A DNA stretch of 64,000 nt, from the NCBI GenBank assembly GCA_023055425.1, contig JALGPY010000003.1:21201001-21265000 (forward strand), written 5' to 3'. Of the stretch, positions 1-13,500 are shown piece after piece. Origin of the DNA: Linanthus parryae. Taxonomy: Eukaryota; Streptophyta; Magnoliopsida; Ericales; Polemoniaceae. Both the position numbers and the translations under genes were made by a program. The notes under the pieces are model-generated. The model was not told the origin of the DNA and searched no databases. It saw nothing but the letters and a program-made list of their open reading frames with translations. Every line of letters begins with the position of its first letter. Within the stretch, counting starts at the first letter, position 1.

Positions 1-503
1 TGCCGTCTGTGTTTGTTAAATGTTCCACATATTTTTGTTTAGTGCCTTATCGGCACGAGCAATTTACTAGCAAAACAACATCAGTCGTACTCATATATGT
101 TTTTTATATGCACAAAGTACATGAAAATTCGAAATATAATTTGATAACTTCAAAATTACGCCAGTAAAGAGTTGTGGGACTAAAGTGAAGCTCCGGTGAT
201 GATGCTAGGGAAATATATAATATTACAATTTATCTAGGAATACATTTATTCAGACACAAAAAATTGGACATGGGTTATTGTGGGTATATAGCACATTCTC
301 CTAAAAGTCTCTTATGCTCCATTTTTTTTATCCGAGCTTCTACATCGTGTTAGGTAGTATAAAATTTGTTCACAAAAAACTCCATCAGCATAAAGCAGCA
401 TAAAGGAAGATATGTATGCCCTCCCTTATTCGGTACCCAAACACCAGACAAAAAGGGTGTGAGCATAACTTATCTAATCCTCTCCCTTATCTGCTACCCA
501 AAC

Positions 504-905
504 ATGGCCTAGAGGTTTTGAGTTCGAATCTTGTGGTAACCCAAGGACTGCCTATTGGCAGGGGCGGAGCCAACCCGCGGCAGGGTAGGCACGTGCCCTA
601 TCCAAAATTTTGAAAAACTGATATTTTTGCAATTTCACCATGTAATTTATGAAAAGTTCAAAATGTGCCCCTGCTAAAATTATAATTGTGCCATAGATAT
701 TTTGAATATATTACAAGAGTGGCCCAGGTGTTTCGAATACCTTGCTCCGCCCCTGCCTATTGGCCTTCTTAACTGCGAGTCTGTCAATTCTGATTTACCT
801 CTCTAGTGTTGTTTGCAGGCTATTGCACTTGAGCGGGATTTACCGAAAGTGCACCCGCATGGTAGTGCTTCCGGTTCCCACGTCATCAAAACAAAATTAA
901 CAAGT
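504..905 (+). mobile_element. tRNA-derived SINE fragment (5' truncated), interrupted by a MITE
   Basis: Box B-like GAGTTCGAATC at about 520, then CCTATTGG (site of a MITE insertion), CTTCTTAACTGCGA, GATTTACCTCTCTAGTG and TTCCCACGTCATC with a short A-rich end. The same order of blocks is found at 5018-5272, which lacks the MITE. Confidence 0.75.
559..755. mobile_element. hAT-like MITE (197 bp) inserted in a SINE
   Basis: Perfect 12-bp terminal inverted repeats, CAGGGGCGGAGC (559-570) and GCTCCGCCCCTG (744-755), with a perfect 8-bp duplication CCTATTGG at 551-558 and 756-763. Size, termini and 8-bp duplication indicate a hAT-type MITE. Confidence 0.95.
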
Positions 906-1320
906 TTTCATATTTTGCTAGTCTAATTGTCGTGTCAAATAGCCGAGTCATAGTGATGTTTGGACTAATAATAAGATACAGATGGAGCATTTATTTTAAT
1001 TCACAATGGCCTAGTTTGACAAAGCTAAATTAGAGGATAGATGAATTATCAAAATTTTGGATTTTGAAACGGATTATGGCGTGAGGCTACCAGTATCCGG
1101 TGGATGCTTGCTAACGAATTAATAATGTTATTAGTCGGATCTAGGGTGGTAATTGTTGATATTTTTAGCAATCATCAACTGTTCAATAATGTTAAATTAA
1201 TTCTCGGATCTGGCATATTACCCAACATGATCGGGCAAACCTAAGTTAATATCCGAATAATCTAGCTCATCCAAACAGTCAGATTAACATTCAAACTTTT
1301 ATTAATATATATATATAATA

Positions 1321-1580
1321 ATTCCTCTGTTCTCCCTCATTTTCCAAGTTTGCGTTTTGTCACTATTCACTGGGTCACTTTAGTTCGGTGATTTGATTAG
1401 TAAAACGATGCAAGAATTTGATAAATTTTGTAAGGTGTTGTTGAGTAAACTTTACTCTATAACACCATGAAAACATTATAAAAAATTTATATCGTCTTGC
1501 TATCCAAATAACTGGGTCAAATTGATCCGGTTACGGAAGAAAAAAGTCAAACGTGGAAGATAGAGAGAAAACGGACTAAG
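1321..1580. mobile_element. Stowaway-like MITE, copy A
   Basis: About 260-bp palindromic element with the family core GGTCACTTT, GGTGATTTG, GTAAAACGATGCA and, on the other arm, TCAAATTGATCCGGT; TA at both edges. Diverged copy. Confidence 0.75.
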
Positions 1581-2706
1581 TAATTCAGCTTTGCCAATTT
1601 AAGCCGATATTTACAGAGTTTTCTAATCATGTGCATGTCCTACCCATTTGGGAATAGGAATAACATTAAAAAATGGCCTAAAATTACGTTTAAAGAAAAT
1701 AAAAAAACTGTTTGATATGCGTTGAAAAACATATTTGGCAACATTACTAAATTTCATTGTTAATTTATTTGTACATACAATAACGACATATACTTGTTAC
1801 TTTATGCATTCAATAACGATCGAAATGTCTTTGACGATCGATAGTATAAAAAATACCACAATATACTACAATAAATCCAAAGTCAATGTTTTTTTAGACA
1901 TGTTTTTCAGCTTGTCGCTTATTTGAGTGCACTCCCTTCTGCTCATGCTAGTGTATAAAAACATATTAAACCAACTTCGATTCTCAGTTGTAAAATCTCT
2001 AGTTTTGGAGATTTTACGTTCGGAACATAGTTGTCAAACCAAGTTTCAGGTCATGAATCGGAATTCCACTTAATTGAATTGCTAATCGTATCGTGAATCG
2101 TAAAGATTTGGTTGAAATCTTCTTATGTAAATAGTACATTGCACATCCTTTAAATTTGTAAGCGTGTGTGAATAATACATTTATTATAACCATTATTATA
2201 ACCATAACGAGTGATTAGGTGGAACCGTATGCATTTACTCAAAGAATAAAAACTGACAAAGATATAAGAAGGAATACATGTAGAGTAAGTAAGCATAAGA
2301 TACCAAGATAAACCTAAAATAATAGAGAAACTATTAGTCTTGGCCTTAAAAATTTATACCTTCTATTATGAAATGAATATGGGTAGCAAAACGGATAGAA
2401 AATAGAGAAGTCTGATTTCGTAAACTGGCTCTAGTTAGGCGGTCTAAGGCTATTAAATCAAGATTCAGATTATTTTGCTCCATTAAAAATTCACAAAGGA
2501 CTTTGCATCCATGAATGAATTGAAACGAATCGTCTGAATGGAATCATAAATTGTAAGCTTTTGACAACTTACGGTTTATAAAATAGTCTACATATTTTCA
2601 GCTTATATTTTCTTCTACTGCCAAATTGAAATAGAATTGGATGAGAAGACAATTTGATTAAAATGAGGGAGACCAAAGAAATTTTTGTTTGCTCTAAGAG
2701 CTAATA

Positions 2707-2833
2707 CACGTGGTGCTCTAATCAATACAGCACATGACACGTCAGGAAGAAAGAGAATGAGTGGCAGACAAAAGAAAGTGGATTCCTACATGTTCCTGAT
2801 GTGTCATGTGATGTATTAATCAGAGCACCACGT
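2707..2833. repeat. Short foldback repeat (127 bp)
   Basis: Arms ACGTGGTGCTCTAATCAATA (from 2707) and its inverse ending AATCAGAGCACCACGT (2833), with inner arms ACATGACACGTCAGGA and TCCTGATGTGTCATGT. It abuts Stowaway-like copy B. Confidence 0.75.
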
Positions 2834-2863
2834 CATATTTGTTCTTGGAGTAAGCAATAATTA

Positions 2864-3113
2864 CTCCTTCTCTTTAGCCCCATCATGACTTTTGTCACTA
2901 TTTAGTGGGTCACTTTGACCGGGTGATTTGGCTATCAAAATGATGCAATTTTTTGATAATTTTTTTATGGTGTTGTTGAGTAAAAGTTGCTCTATAACAC
3001 GGTGAAAAAATTATTAAAAAATCGCATCATTTTGGTGTCCAAAGCACCCAGTCGAAGTGACCCAGATCCGAGTCAAAAAGTTAAAATGGGACTCGAGAGA
3101 AAAGACGGAGTGG
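2864..3113. mobile_element. Stowaway-like MITE, copy B
   Basis: 250-bp palindrome starting CTCCTTCTC and ending GACGGAGTGG, flanked by TA (2862-2863, 3114-3115). Internal loop TGGTGTTGTTGAGTAAAAG is shared with the other copies. Confidence 0.85.
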
Positions 3114-3245
3114 TAGTTTGTAAGTTGATTATATACTTTTACGAGTTTGGTGTTCGTGTCAGCTTAGGTACGTGCTCACTTGTGACTTAGTGATTATTGC
3201 CCTGCAGTTTCACGCAAATGGTCGGGTAAGTCCCTCAGGCCCAAA

Positions 3246-3480
3246 TGACTATTGTCTTTCTTGGAGTTCTAACTTGAAGAGGAGCGAACCCTTGGATCGC
3301 AAGCCTCACGGGGAGGCTAACCCTTGAGGCATGAGTTTGATTCTCGTTAGAATCATTACCTTTTGGAGTTTTGCGCAAATTATTGGTTTTCATGGAGTTC
3401 CAACTTGAAGCGGAGCAAATTCTTGGATCCATCCCAAGCCTCGCCCACAATGCTTACCCCCTGAGGTATGAACTCTGGTG
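3246..3480. repeat. Diverged direct duplication
   Basis: CTTGGAGTTCTAACTTGAAG...AACCCTTGGATC...AAGCCTC...CTTGAGGCATGA (about 3258-3340) recurs as GGAGTTCCAACTTGAAG...TTCTTGGATCC...AAGCCTCG...CTGAGGTATGA (about 3399-3472). Origin unknown. Confidence 0.5.
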
Positions 3481-4669
3481 TAAGATAATTGTACATTATT
3501 ACAGATTTGTGGTGAAATATATTAATATGTGACACTTAGTAGCTCAAATAATCATTACACGACTAATTTTGACGTTGTAGTACATTTACTAGGATTGAAA
3601 TCTCACATACATTTCAAATGAGCATTTCGATATTTCTGTTACTGTTTACACACGTGCGAATAGGGTCACCAGGTGTATCACAAACCTGCCTTGTTTCACT
3701 TTGCTTGACAGAGTAGTTTGCAAACACAAACCAGGTTATGAGCATTTGGGTCGTGTCAGAGTTTAATAACTATGAGCACAATTAAATTAAATTTTTAAAA
3801 TGAATGCTATGAAAATTTATTAGTGGTGCTTCCTTTCACCTGAAAAATATGTCATGTTTTGAATATTTACGAAGTTATGCTTTTGACTTATTAGATTTAC
3901 GGAAGTAAAATTCATTATTTTTGTTTAAGAGGTAAAAGAAAAGTAAGAATATGAGAATCAATGGATGGAAGTAAAGTGAAGAGTAATCTTCAGAGTATGA
4001 ATTGGTATGTGTGTCGGGTAGGATATGTTTTTGACTAATAATGACACGTTTGGGTTTTTTGTATAAGCCATACTAACCATCTATATGGTTTCATGGTTTC
4101 AAGTAATAGGAACTACTGACAGATCAAGGACAGTGTAATTATTTTGTGGAGTATTGGACACAGTGTAATATGAAGTGAAACGTAAGAGAATCAGGCACCC
4201 TCAAAGCAACCATGAAGCACCCAGTGCGGTTGCTTGACCTTTTAGAAGAACTTGTGCAACATAGGCCGGAATACATGGAGTCCGTCTGCAAAAGCAGTAG
4301 GGCTTATGGACGAGATGGAAAATTTGGGGCATAACGTTAATTTTATGGGGAAAAGACACTTTCATCCCCTCACGTTTGATGTCTGGTTTGGAAAATGACA
4401 CATTCTCCCTTTTTGTCTGTAAAATGATAATTTGGGGGTAAAATGATAATCGTCTATCCAAGAATCTGGGGTAAAATTATCATTTACTATCTTCTAAGTG
4501 ATAATTAGGTGGGTAAACCATATAAAACTAATCAATTTATAGCTAACCCAATTAAGACCACTCCCCGATGGTCTTAGTTGGGCATTACCTATTTAGGATC
4601 AAACAAACCAACCTATTTTGCTAGGTCTAATTTGAATAATTCGTTAAGAGGAAAGTCACGTGAAAAGTA

Positions 4670-4929
4670 CTACCTCCGTTTCGTCTGTTTCGTCTGCGTT
4701 TGACTTTTTAACCCGTAACTGAGTCACTTTGACTCGGTGATTTGGGTACCAAAACGATGTAATTTTTTAACAAATTTTTCATGGTATTTTAAAATAAACT
4801 TTTCTCTATAATACCATGTAAAGATTACCAAATTCTTGTATCGTTTTACTAATCAAATCACCGGATGAAAGTAACTCAATGAATAGTGACAAAAAGTGAA
4901 GTAGGCTGAAACAGGCGAAACAGAGGTAG
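4670..4929. mobile_element. Stowaway-like MITE, copy C
   Basis: 260-bp palindrome beginning CTACCTCCGTTTCGTCTG and ending with its inverse CAGGCGAAACAGAGGTAG, flanked by TA dinucleotides (4668-4669, 4930-4931). Confidence 0.88.
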
Positions 4930-5017
4930 TATGCAACTTTGTTATAGGGAAAAAGAGGGGTAAAAGAAAAGAATGCACACCCTAAAGTGGTAATAAGAAC
5001 ATATTATGTGGGCTCTG

Positions 5018-5272
5018 TAGTCTCTGTTGAGTTGGTCGAACTTGCATTCTCAAGGCTTTGGACATTTGTCAAGAGGTTTTGAGTTCGAACTTTAAGATAA
5101 CAAAAGGGTTGTATATTGGCCTTCTCAACTGCGACCCTTTTAGCTCGAATGTTCTCAGGCTGATTTACCTCTCTAGTGTGGTTTGCAGGCTATTGTACTA
5201 GAACGGCGATTTACTTAGTGCGCACCCGAAAGGAAAGATAGCGGCTGCGGGTTCCCACGTCATAAAAAAGCA
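5018..5272 (+). mobile_element. tRNA-derived SINE copy (uninterrupted)
   Basis: Box A-like TTGAGTTGGTCGAAC near 5027, box B-like GAGTTCGAACT near 5082, then TATTGGCCTTCTCAACTGCG, GATTTACCTCTCTAGTG, GCAGGCTATTGTAC and GGGTTCCCACGTCATAAAAAA. It aligns with 504-905. Confidence 0.75.
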
Positions 5273-6376
5273 GATTGTGTCAAGATTTTCCTAATTTATT
5301 AAAATAATAATTGGATATGGTGCTACCCGTCTGTAATGCTGGATAACCACTCTATTTTTGGGGTTGGATACAGGATCAGAGGGAGTACTTTGTAAAGTGT
5401 CATCAAAAGTTCTACATGAAATCATCAAGTCAAAGTGACATCAACGGTCTAATATGATGGATAATTTGGGACGGAGGGTGTACTATGTAAGCATAACGAA
5501 TGAGATGTAATGCATATGCTTGCTTGTTTAATAAGTGGAAAACTAATTATAGGGATGAGCAACTTTGCTCTAAAGTTGTATTGCAGTGTACATTTTTTTT
5601 TCTAGACCTGATTTCAAAATGTCGACTGAAGCCTCCAAAAGTCTAGAGACGGCAGTGGTTGGATTGGATACCACTTGAATTGTATTTTTTAGTACATCTT
5701 GAAACAATCCATTTTTTTTAGATGCTACAAGTGTTTACTCCTATGAATGCGATAATTGACTTTTGCACATTTAGAAAGTTGATTGAGTCAGTAAGTGACA
5801 CACGAACTTGTTAATGTTCAGGATAAGTCAATCTCCTCCGAACTCTGCATCAGTTGCATTTTCTGAATAACATTTGTTAACGAGAAGCGTTTTACCAAAT
5901 GTATGTTGCCAAGAACTTCGCCAACAACTTTTTCTTGGTAATATTGAACCCTTTGCAAATCTAAAGCATTAACATGCTAACCCCTCAAATGTTAGATGTT
6001 TATATTATTACCATTGTCAGAAGCACTGACGACCGTGTTTTGCTTCAGTGACCACTTTCCAAGTGTGTGTATGGTCCTATGAATTTGATTTTGCCTTGTG
6101 ATATTGCTAGAGTAATCCAAGATATGTGATTTGGAGTCACTAGACTTGTAAAGAATATGTAAAATCCTCTTAACTTTGTCGCTCTTCAAGTTTGTTTGTT
6201 TCTTTTATTGGTACTACTCTGTATCTTTTGAACTCGTTATTCAAAACATTACTTGTTTGTTTGCAGAATATGGGTTTTGATCAATGTGCTGCAGTACATG
6301 CTTCCTGATTACTCCTACAAGGTTTGTATCCTATATCCAATGAATATGATTGTGAAAATTTCTTGATATGACTTGA

Positions 6377-6682
6377 TGTTTGGGTAGCGGATATGGGAGC
6401 CGAATGATATCTCATTCTTCTCATATCTTGTGTTTGGGTAGTGGTTATGGGGGGAGATATCAAATCCAAACCATATACTTCCTCCCATTTTTTGCCTACG
6501 AATCCAAATTCACATATTGCAGGGCAATGTGGTCATTTTTACATAAATCCTCGTTCATATCCCGCCTTATATCCCACACCACCGAAACATAAAAAGCAGC
6601 ATATCATATCCCGCCTTATCCCACAATATACATATCTCACCTTATATCCCAGCAAGCCATATCATATCTGCTACCCAAACGA
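6377..6682. mobile_element. MITE with TGTTTGGGTAGC termini
   Basis: Left TGTTTGGGTAGCGGATAT (6377-6394) and right ATATCTGCTACCCAAAC (6664-6680) are inverted repeats with one mismatch. An internal copy of the terminus lies near 6430. A related right end is at about 485-505. No target duplication could be settled. Confidence 0.6.
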
Positions 6683-7375
6683 GGGCCTAAAGGTTTATTA
6701 TAACTGGTTAAATTTCATCTCTCACACACCATTCATTATTAACTTGTGGACATTCTCTCATTCATGTCTTCATAAATCTAGTTCGAGGCAACGACCATGT
6801 TTTAGAACGCTAACATTGCATTTTGAAAATGTGCTAGTACTAAGAACGAAGGTTGTGTTTGACTACATACTTGCATCATTTATCAACCCAGCCTCTCTGA
6901 AGTATGTTGACACTGGAGTAGCTCCACTCCACATTTTCAGCTGTTTACGTGAAATGGCTTGTGCTCTGTGTTCTCCATTGGATAATCTTTTTCAGGCTCT
7001 TGTGCAAACATTATATTTACACAATGTTGTCTGGAATGGCAAGAACTTGTTTAAAATTTCATAAACTAGATTCTTGCCAGTCCAAACTAACTCTTTGTTC
7101 ACGAAGAATAGCACTGCATGCACCCCAAATGAACTGCATCCAAAAGACTTAATGTTTCTTCAACACAACATTGCATTGCACAGCTTTGTGAAATAAAGAA
7201 GCTAGAGTTAGAATTATCACAAGAAGTTTCACGAAGCTGGGATTGCCAGAGATATTTTGCAAATTTGAGAAAGAAAAATGTGCAGTCTTTAAAACTATAA
7301 TAATCTTATCCCTTGCTCTGTTTAAAGTCAAACAACCAACAAACAGCTAAAATACCTCATTAGCCAAAAGCACAC

Positions 7376-7381
7376 TTTATT
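7376..7381 (-). terminator. AATAAA polyadenylation signal for the distal exon of the demethylase gene
   Basis: The minus strand reads AATAAA about 140 bp after the stop codon at 7520-7522. It would give a 3' UTR of roughly 150-170 bp. Plant signals are loose, so other sites are possible. Confidence 0.4.
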
Positions 7382-7519
7382 TTGATCTACTCCTTCGGTG
7401 TTACATAAATTATCCCCAGAGATCTTACTACTTGCAATTGCTCGAACGATCGGGAAGGAGCAACATAATTGCAACTCTAGTTGTAAAATATCTAAGTCGA
7501 AAACAGACCCTCCAATGCT

Positions 7520-10500
7520 TCACTTTGTAGACACCAAAGCTTCGAAATCGTGAAGAACTTGGTTCGTGGCATGAAGAATCATCTTCTTTATCTGTTTTGC
7601 AAAGTGTACAAGCTTGATCAAGAACTAGAAAAATATGTAAGCAGTAAAGCTAGACAAGGGATTGAATTGCAAAATCAGAACATGAGTTCAGCAATTAGAT
7701 TTTAGACAGGCCATGTAATAGCTATGATTGTTCGGGCGTGTATTGTCCTTTTTTTTCACATCTATTCATTAGAATTTTACTAAATTGGGATCCTATATTG
7801 TACAGCATCTCCAACCATTTGACCCTTCTATATATTTGATTCAAACTCGTACAGACATACAGGGATAACTTTATTATCCATGTTCTATCATTCCTATTCC
7901 ATCATTTTTCTCCCTGTTCCTTTTCACCTACCAAGAAAATTCACTCCAACACTCATATTAGTTTAAACGGGGATTAAGGATTTGTATGAACCAAAAGTTC
8001 TGCAAAAATTGAGATAATCTATTGTAAATCCAGGCCGACGAGAAAACTTGCACTTAGTGAGGAGTAGGACTTGTTCATCCAATTTGTTCACCCAATTCTC
8101 TGTCATTACTCACCACTCACCACTATGGTAAGCCTCTATCTTAACATCGGAAATTGATATGAAAGAAATTTGAATGATGCGTTATCTGCACAGAAGACTG
8201 TACAATTCATCGGAGATTGCTGCATGTAACAACTCTAGAATCACCGCAACTTTCCAAGCTGACAAATAATGAAAGAGAATGTACCAAAATGGAAAGGGGG
8301 AGAAAGAGAAACCAATTGTAAATTTGATTATGATTTTTCAAATTAGGACGCCGGTGGTGACTGCAGTGTGTTCTTCCTCTTCTCTTTTCTTCCTCTAATT
8401 TTTTTTCTCCAATTTGTAATTTTCCTTCGATCTATAATATTCTTGAATTTGTAAATATATTGTTGTTGGTGTTGTTGGTAATGATTGTTGACTGGTGGTA
8501 GAGGAGGCCTGGTGGTGATGGAGTTCAGTGATGGACGTTTGGTAGAGAGAGAAAGAAGATAAGAGAGTAACATCAAAAGGAAGGGACAAAACAGGAAAAT
8601 ACTAAATTTTCTTAATTCTCGTGCTTTCTCCAAGGGAGAAAGTAAGGGAACAGAGTGGTAACTAAAAGTGAAGATTTTGACAGTAGACTCCCTACGAGCT
8701 TAGTCGCCTAAAACCTCCGGACATCGCTCCCGCTCCCAAACCTCGCTCGGGCGCTTTCGAGACCAAACCTCGCTCTAAAGGCGCTCTGGAAAATAGATAG
8801 CTCATTTTCGTAGGCGAATTACTTTTTAAAGTCAATTTACAATTGATTTGGATTATATTTGATGATTAATGTCAACTTATTATGTGTCAGTTTGATAATT
8901 CAACTATTTAAACATTATTCTTCCTTATTGAAGCAACCTATTTGACAAATAAATACTGACAACCCCTTTAATAGAAAATATTTTCATCTGTAAAATCACA
9001 TTATCATATGTAAATATTAGTTGTTTTCATGAAATTATAGTAAATGAATATTATATATAGACGCTCTCGTGACGCTCTCAAATGCAATCCTTCTGAAATT
9101 AGACGTTTTTCCGCTCCCGCTCCAGTTCGCGCTCCTGCTTCGCTCCCGCTCTAGGTGACTTAGCCTAAGAGTCTAGTTTATGAAAAAAAAACATGTAGTT
9201 TCAAATTATTGACTTACTTAAAGTCGAGTAAAACCAAAAAACCACATTATACAGATTTCCAACTATACGTGACCAAAAGATGTCATACCACATGTTCAAA
9301 GAAGATAAAAAAGAAAAGTCTAGTTGGATAATTCTGTGACGGCTTAGAAAGTTGTTGTGTAGAAAGTACTATGAGAAAGCTGCTGTAAATCCGAAAGTGT
9401 TTTATAAATTTCGTATTTAAGTTGCTGCGGGAAAGCACTTTTGACATTTTGTGTTTGGTAATTAGGGCTAATTTGGGAATGCTGTGACGGTGCTAGAAAG
9501 CTGCTGTGAATTCTTGATAAAATGTTGTTTGGTAAATATTACGTAAAAGTTGCTGTGAATTATTGATATAGTAATTTTGTGTTTGGTAAAATCAACTTTG
9601 AAGTTGCAGTGAGAGGGTAAAATGAAAAAAATATATGACACGTGTCATTTCCGTAAAGATAACTATTGATATTTTAAAAAGTTGTAAAGTTAAAATCGGT
9701 TGTAAATAAATTAATCAAAAGCACTTTCTGGAAAAAGCATCTCCCCCTTCGTGAAAACTACTGTGGGACAGCAGAAACTGTCCGAAAAAAAAGAAATTTT
9801 ACTTTTACCAAACACACTAAAACTGCTTCTGCTGTTGAAAAGAAGCTATGCTGGCAGCAGAAGCATTCCCAAACTCGCCCTTAGTGTTTTAGAGTTGCTG
9901 TTACTACAATATCAGACATGAAATAATTAACAGTGTTATTACAATACATAATTATTGACATTTATTATCGGATAAGAATGTTAAATAATACATTTATCGA
10001 AAAACATGACCTGAAAAGCAACCCCTCCTCCGCTTTTCAAAAACTGCCAAGGGGAAGCAAAAGCTAGAAAGCAGAAAAAAATAATTTTACCACACATTAA
10101 AACTGCTTTTAAATTCGAAAAGCAGCGCTTTAAAAAGCAAAAGCATTACTTCGTCTTATGGAGCTCTACACATAGGCATCTCTATTACAATCATAGCATA
10201 TGAAGAAGTGACCTCGCATATTGATGTGTTGATTGAAGCCGGAGCACTTGTGACATCCGCCACTTAACTTGATAAACACATAAGAGCGATTCTGCAAAGA
10301 TCATGAAGACGACGATCACATAGGAGTGCCGCCAAGTAGTAGCACTGTGGAGATCTTGGAGGAGAGAATATGCTACGTCGTTCAATGATCGTTAGAAGTC
10401 TTTTCCACCGTCAAAAGGTACTTGTTGAGAAGAATGTTCGTTTCATGCAACTCCTAACTCCTTTCATGTGCCTTGATCAAGCGATTTGCTTTGTTAGCAT

Positions 10501-13500
10501 TGGACATGATTCGATGAGCTTAAATCAGATAAAATCATATCAGTTTATTTGGAATGAGTGGTCGAGGTGAGGAGAGAGACAACATCACTCATCACCTCGA
10601 CCACTCATTCCAATAAGCTGATATAATTTTATCTGCCTCTCTTCTCACCTCGACAACTCATTCCAATAAACTGATATAATTTTATCTGATTTCAGCTCAT
10701 CCATACACGCCCATTGTCTAATGTCCATGTATAGCGGACTAACTCCCTTTAGGATCCATATCTCCGGTAATTGATGTGCTACACTTCTCCATCAATACTT
10801 TCTTTTTTACTTTCTCACCGACAATGAAAGATATTAATAATGATGGTGGAGTACGACTCCTTTCATATTCTTGAAGCTCTTTATTCTTCCTCGAGCGCAC
10901 TCCACCTACTACGGTAGTGGACTACTCCGTTCTCGTCCTTAACGCTCTTGCACTCCAATTACATACTTCCCATGGTAAAATGTCTTCCTTTCACATCAAG
11001 CATGCACCATGGTTAACTTTTAAGACCTCCAAAACGGTTCTCCCTTCCCATGCAAGCCTAGGAGATGCATACATGTAAAGAAAAGGCATTGATGGTCTCA
11101 TCTTTTAACTTTAACGGGATGCGCTTCGAAGATGTCACGATTTCGAAAATCACCACAACCACACCTTATTTTACATATTGTTGTGGTTAGCAACAATGTG
11201 AAAACCACAAATTCATGGGAGGTGGCCAATAAATGCTTTCCCCACTTCATACCTTCTCAACGTCTTGACCATCTTTTGTTGTTTAGTGCACCCTTCACTC
11301 CCCCAAGTGGAATATTCTACCTGTCCCAAGGACAAACTTGCACATGCAGCTTTTGTTTGTCAAAAGTGGAATACTCTTCCCGGCTTTTCTTCTACCAAGT
11401 GTTAAATATTGGTGAAAACGATGACTAAGAAAGCTAGTGGGAAAAGTTCGTTGTTTGGTCAACACCAAACTCAGATGCAGCTTCGGAATGGTATCCGCTA
11501 TCAGGACCCAACTCGTTCAGTGCGGCGCTGGCCGGTTGAGGTAGATTGAGACCGACAATTCATTGTGGTCTCCAAAATACTGGAAACTCTCCCGGACCGG
11601 TCATATCCACGTACATATCAGCCCGGTCATATCCACGTACATATCAGCCGATAAAATAACGAGCATATGAAAATAGACTGATACTTAGAAATGGATGACA
11701 TTACCCTATCAAGAATCAGACCAAAAAAACAAACACCAACCACAAACAACATCCGAAATCAAGTACCAAAAGTACAATTCAATCACCTTGTGGGACCTCA
11801 GGTTTTGTGAAATAATGATTTGCCCAGTACTACTCTGTCCCAGCTCTTGCCCATCATTGTAATGGGACAGAGTTATGGGACAAATTCTTAAAGTTCCAAA
11901 TAAACACTGTAATGCTTCAGTTCGTTCTTTTTCAGGTTGTTAAAAACATGACTTTTAACTCCCTACACTCTCCAGCTACTGTAGCCTCTAGGAGAGGTTG
12001 GCAAAGGGGTTGGACATATAACTTTCATGCCGCTTAACTCAATACATTAAAACCTTGATAAATGAATACTCTTGGGACCGGGCAAAATTATTCATTTGGC
12101 AAGGTTATTCGTTTATCGAACATTCATTTAGCCCATTTTGCCCAAGTTGGAACAGATGATCATTTATCGAACTTTTACTGTACCATGCAATTTCGACCAA
12201 TACGCAAACTTACAAAACGGTCCGTGCAACACAGCTAAAGAAAAGAAGGGGAAGAATGAGTCGATTTGATGCATATGTATCTACTTACGGGTCACGAGAA
12301 TCTAGACCCATTTCCTTTGGGTTCATTCAGGCATCCAGTAATTTCCATTCTCCGCTTCCCTCTTTAGGTTTATATCCCATCAAGCACTTAGAAGAAGCGA
12401 AACAAGAACACTTTCAAGGTCTTCCGAAGTGACAACATTACTGATTTCCAGAAATTGCACCAAATAGGTGCTTTGGCTCGTAGTATTATCCAAAGATGGA
12501 CTTCTCATCGGAATTGCAAACAGACTACTCTGTCCTTGTAGTTATTTGGTTTAATTGTTCTTTCAGCTTAATTCTTTGCAGCAAAGGTTAAAGGAAGAGG
12601 TTGAAACTGGTGCGACTCCAGAGGAGAACATGAAGATGTTGGAGAACAAGTGAAAGGGAAAACTTTAACCTTCATGTAGTTTCCTTTTAATGTACCTTGA
12701 CACTAGTATGTGTTCAGTTTGTGTACTGAAACTCTTAAGACTATTTGTATACAATTATGCGGGTACGGGTGGTAGATATATGGTCTGGAGATCCTTTTTA
12801 AGGGACTGAATTTGGGGATTGTCTGGATGAAGGTAGGTGTATCTTCAGGATGTTTATGGTGATTAGGTTCCTGTACCTCTTTTATGGTTATCAATGAAAT
12901 TCTTGTTTTTGGGGTAGAAAAAAAACCTTCATTCCAATAGCTTCTAATGGGAACAGCTGGGGAAGTAAACTCTCTACTAGGACTAGAAGAACAAGTTCTC
13001 CGGAAACAATCTCACCAAGGGCCCTGTGAGAACTTCAGAAATTAGAGAAGAAAAAAGTTTCTCACTTCCAATATGAACATTCAATAATGGCAAAACATAT
13101 TGCAGGTAAAGCTTCTCAACAAAGGTAAACAAGGGAAAATTTGAGAGCGGGCAAGAGAGGACAGAGATGCGTCAAAAATGAAGGATGATAAGTTTTTGAT
13201 CAATGCCAGAAGAGGAACTTGGGATGAGGACAGGACATGGATGATGGAAGACAAACAAGAAGCACCTTAAACTAAAAGCTAAGCTAAACTAAGCATTGTC
13301 TGCATGCAGTCTTGCTCAATCAAATGTTTTCTCATGCAGTAACTATAGACTGTCATCAGATATGACACGGTATGTAAATCATGTCGAACATGACTATGGC
13401 ATTTTCAGAAAAAAACATGGAGCGTGTTGGACCAAAACCCCCACCTGTGAACGTACCGGTGAGTCCAACGCACATAGGAAGTGCGACATGGCCTTGTTCT

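Larger units (their letters stand above)
1..7350. other. Intergenic region downstream of the demethylase gene
   Basis: Apart from the SINE pieces and MITEs listed, it is AT-rich with short open frames only. The longest open frame (6441-7064, plus) runs through a MITE and shows no recognisable domain. No gene called. Confidence 0.6.

Noticed and set aside
6441..7064. 207-residue open frame
   Set aside because: The first part is MITE sequence and the rest has no recognisable domain or splice context.
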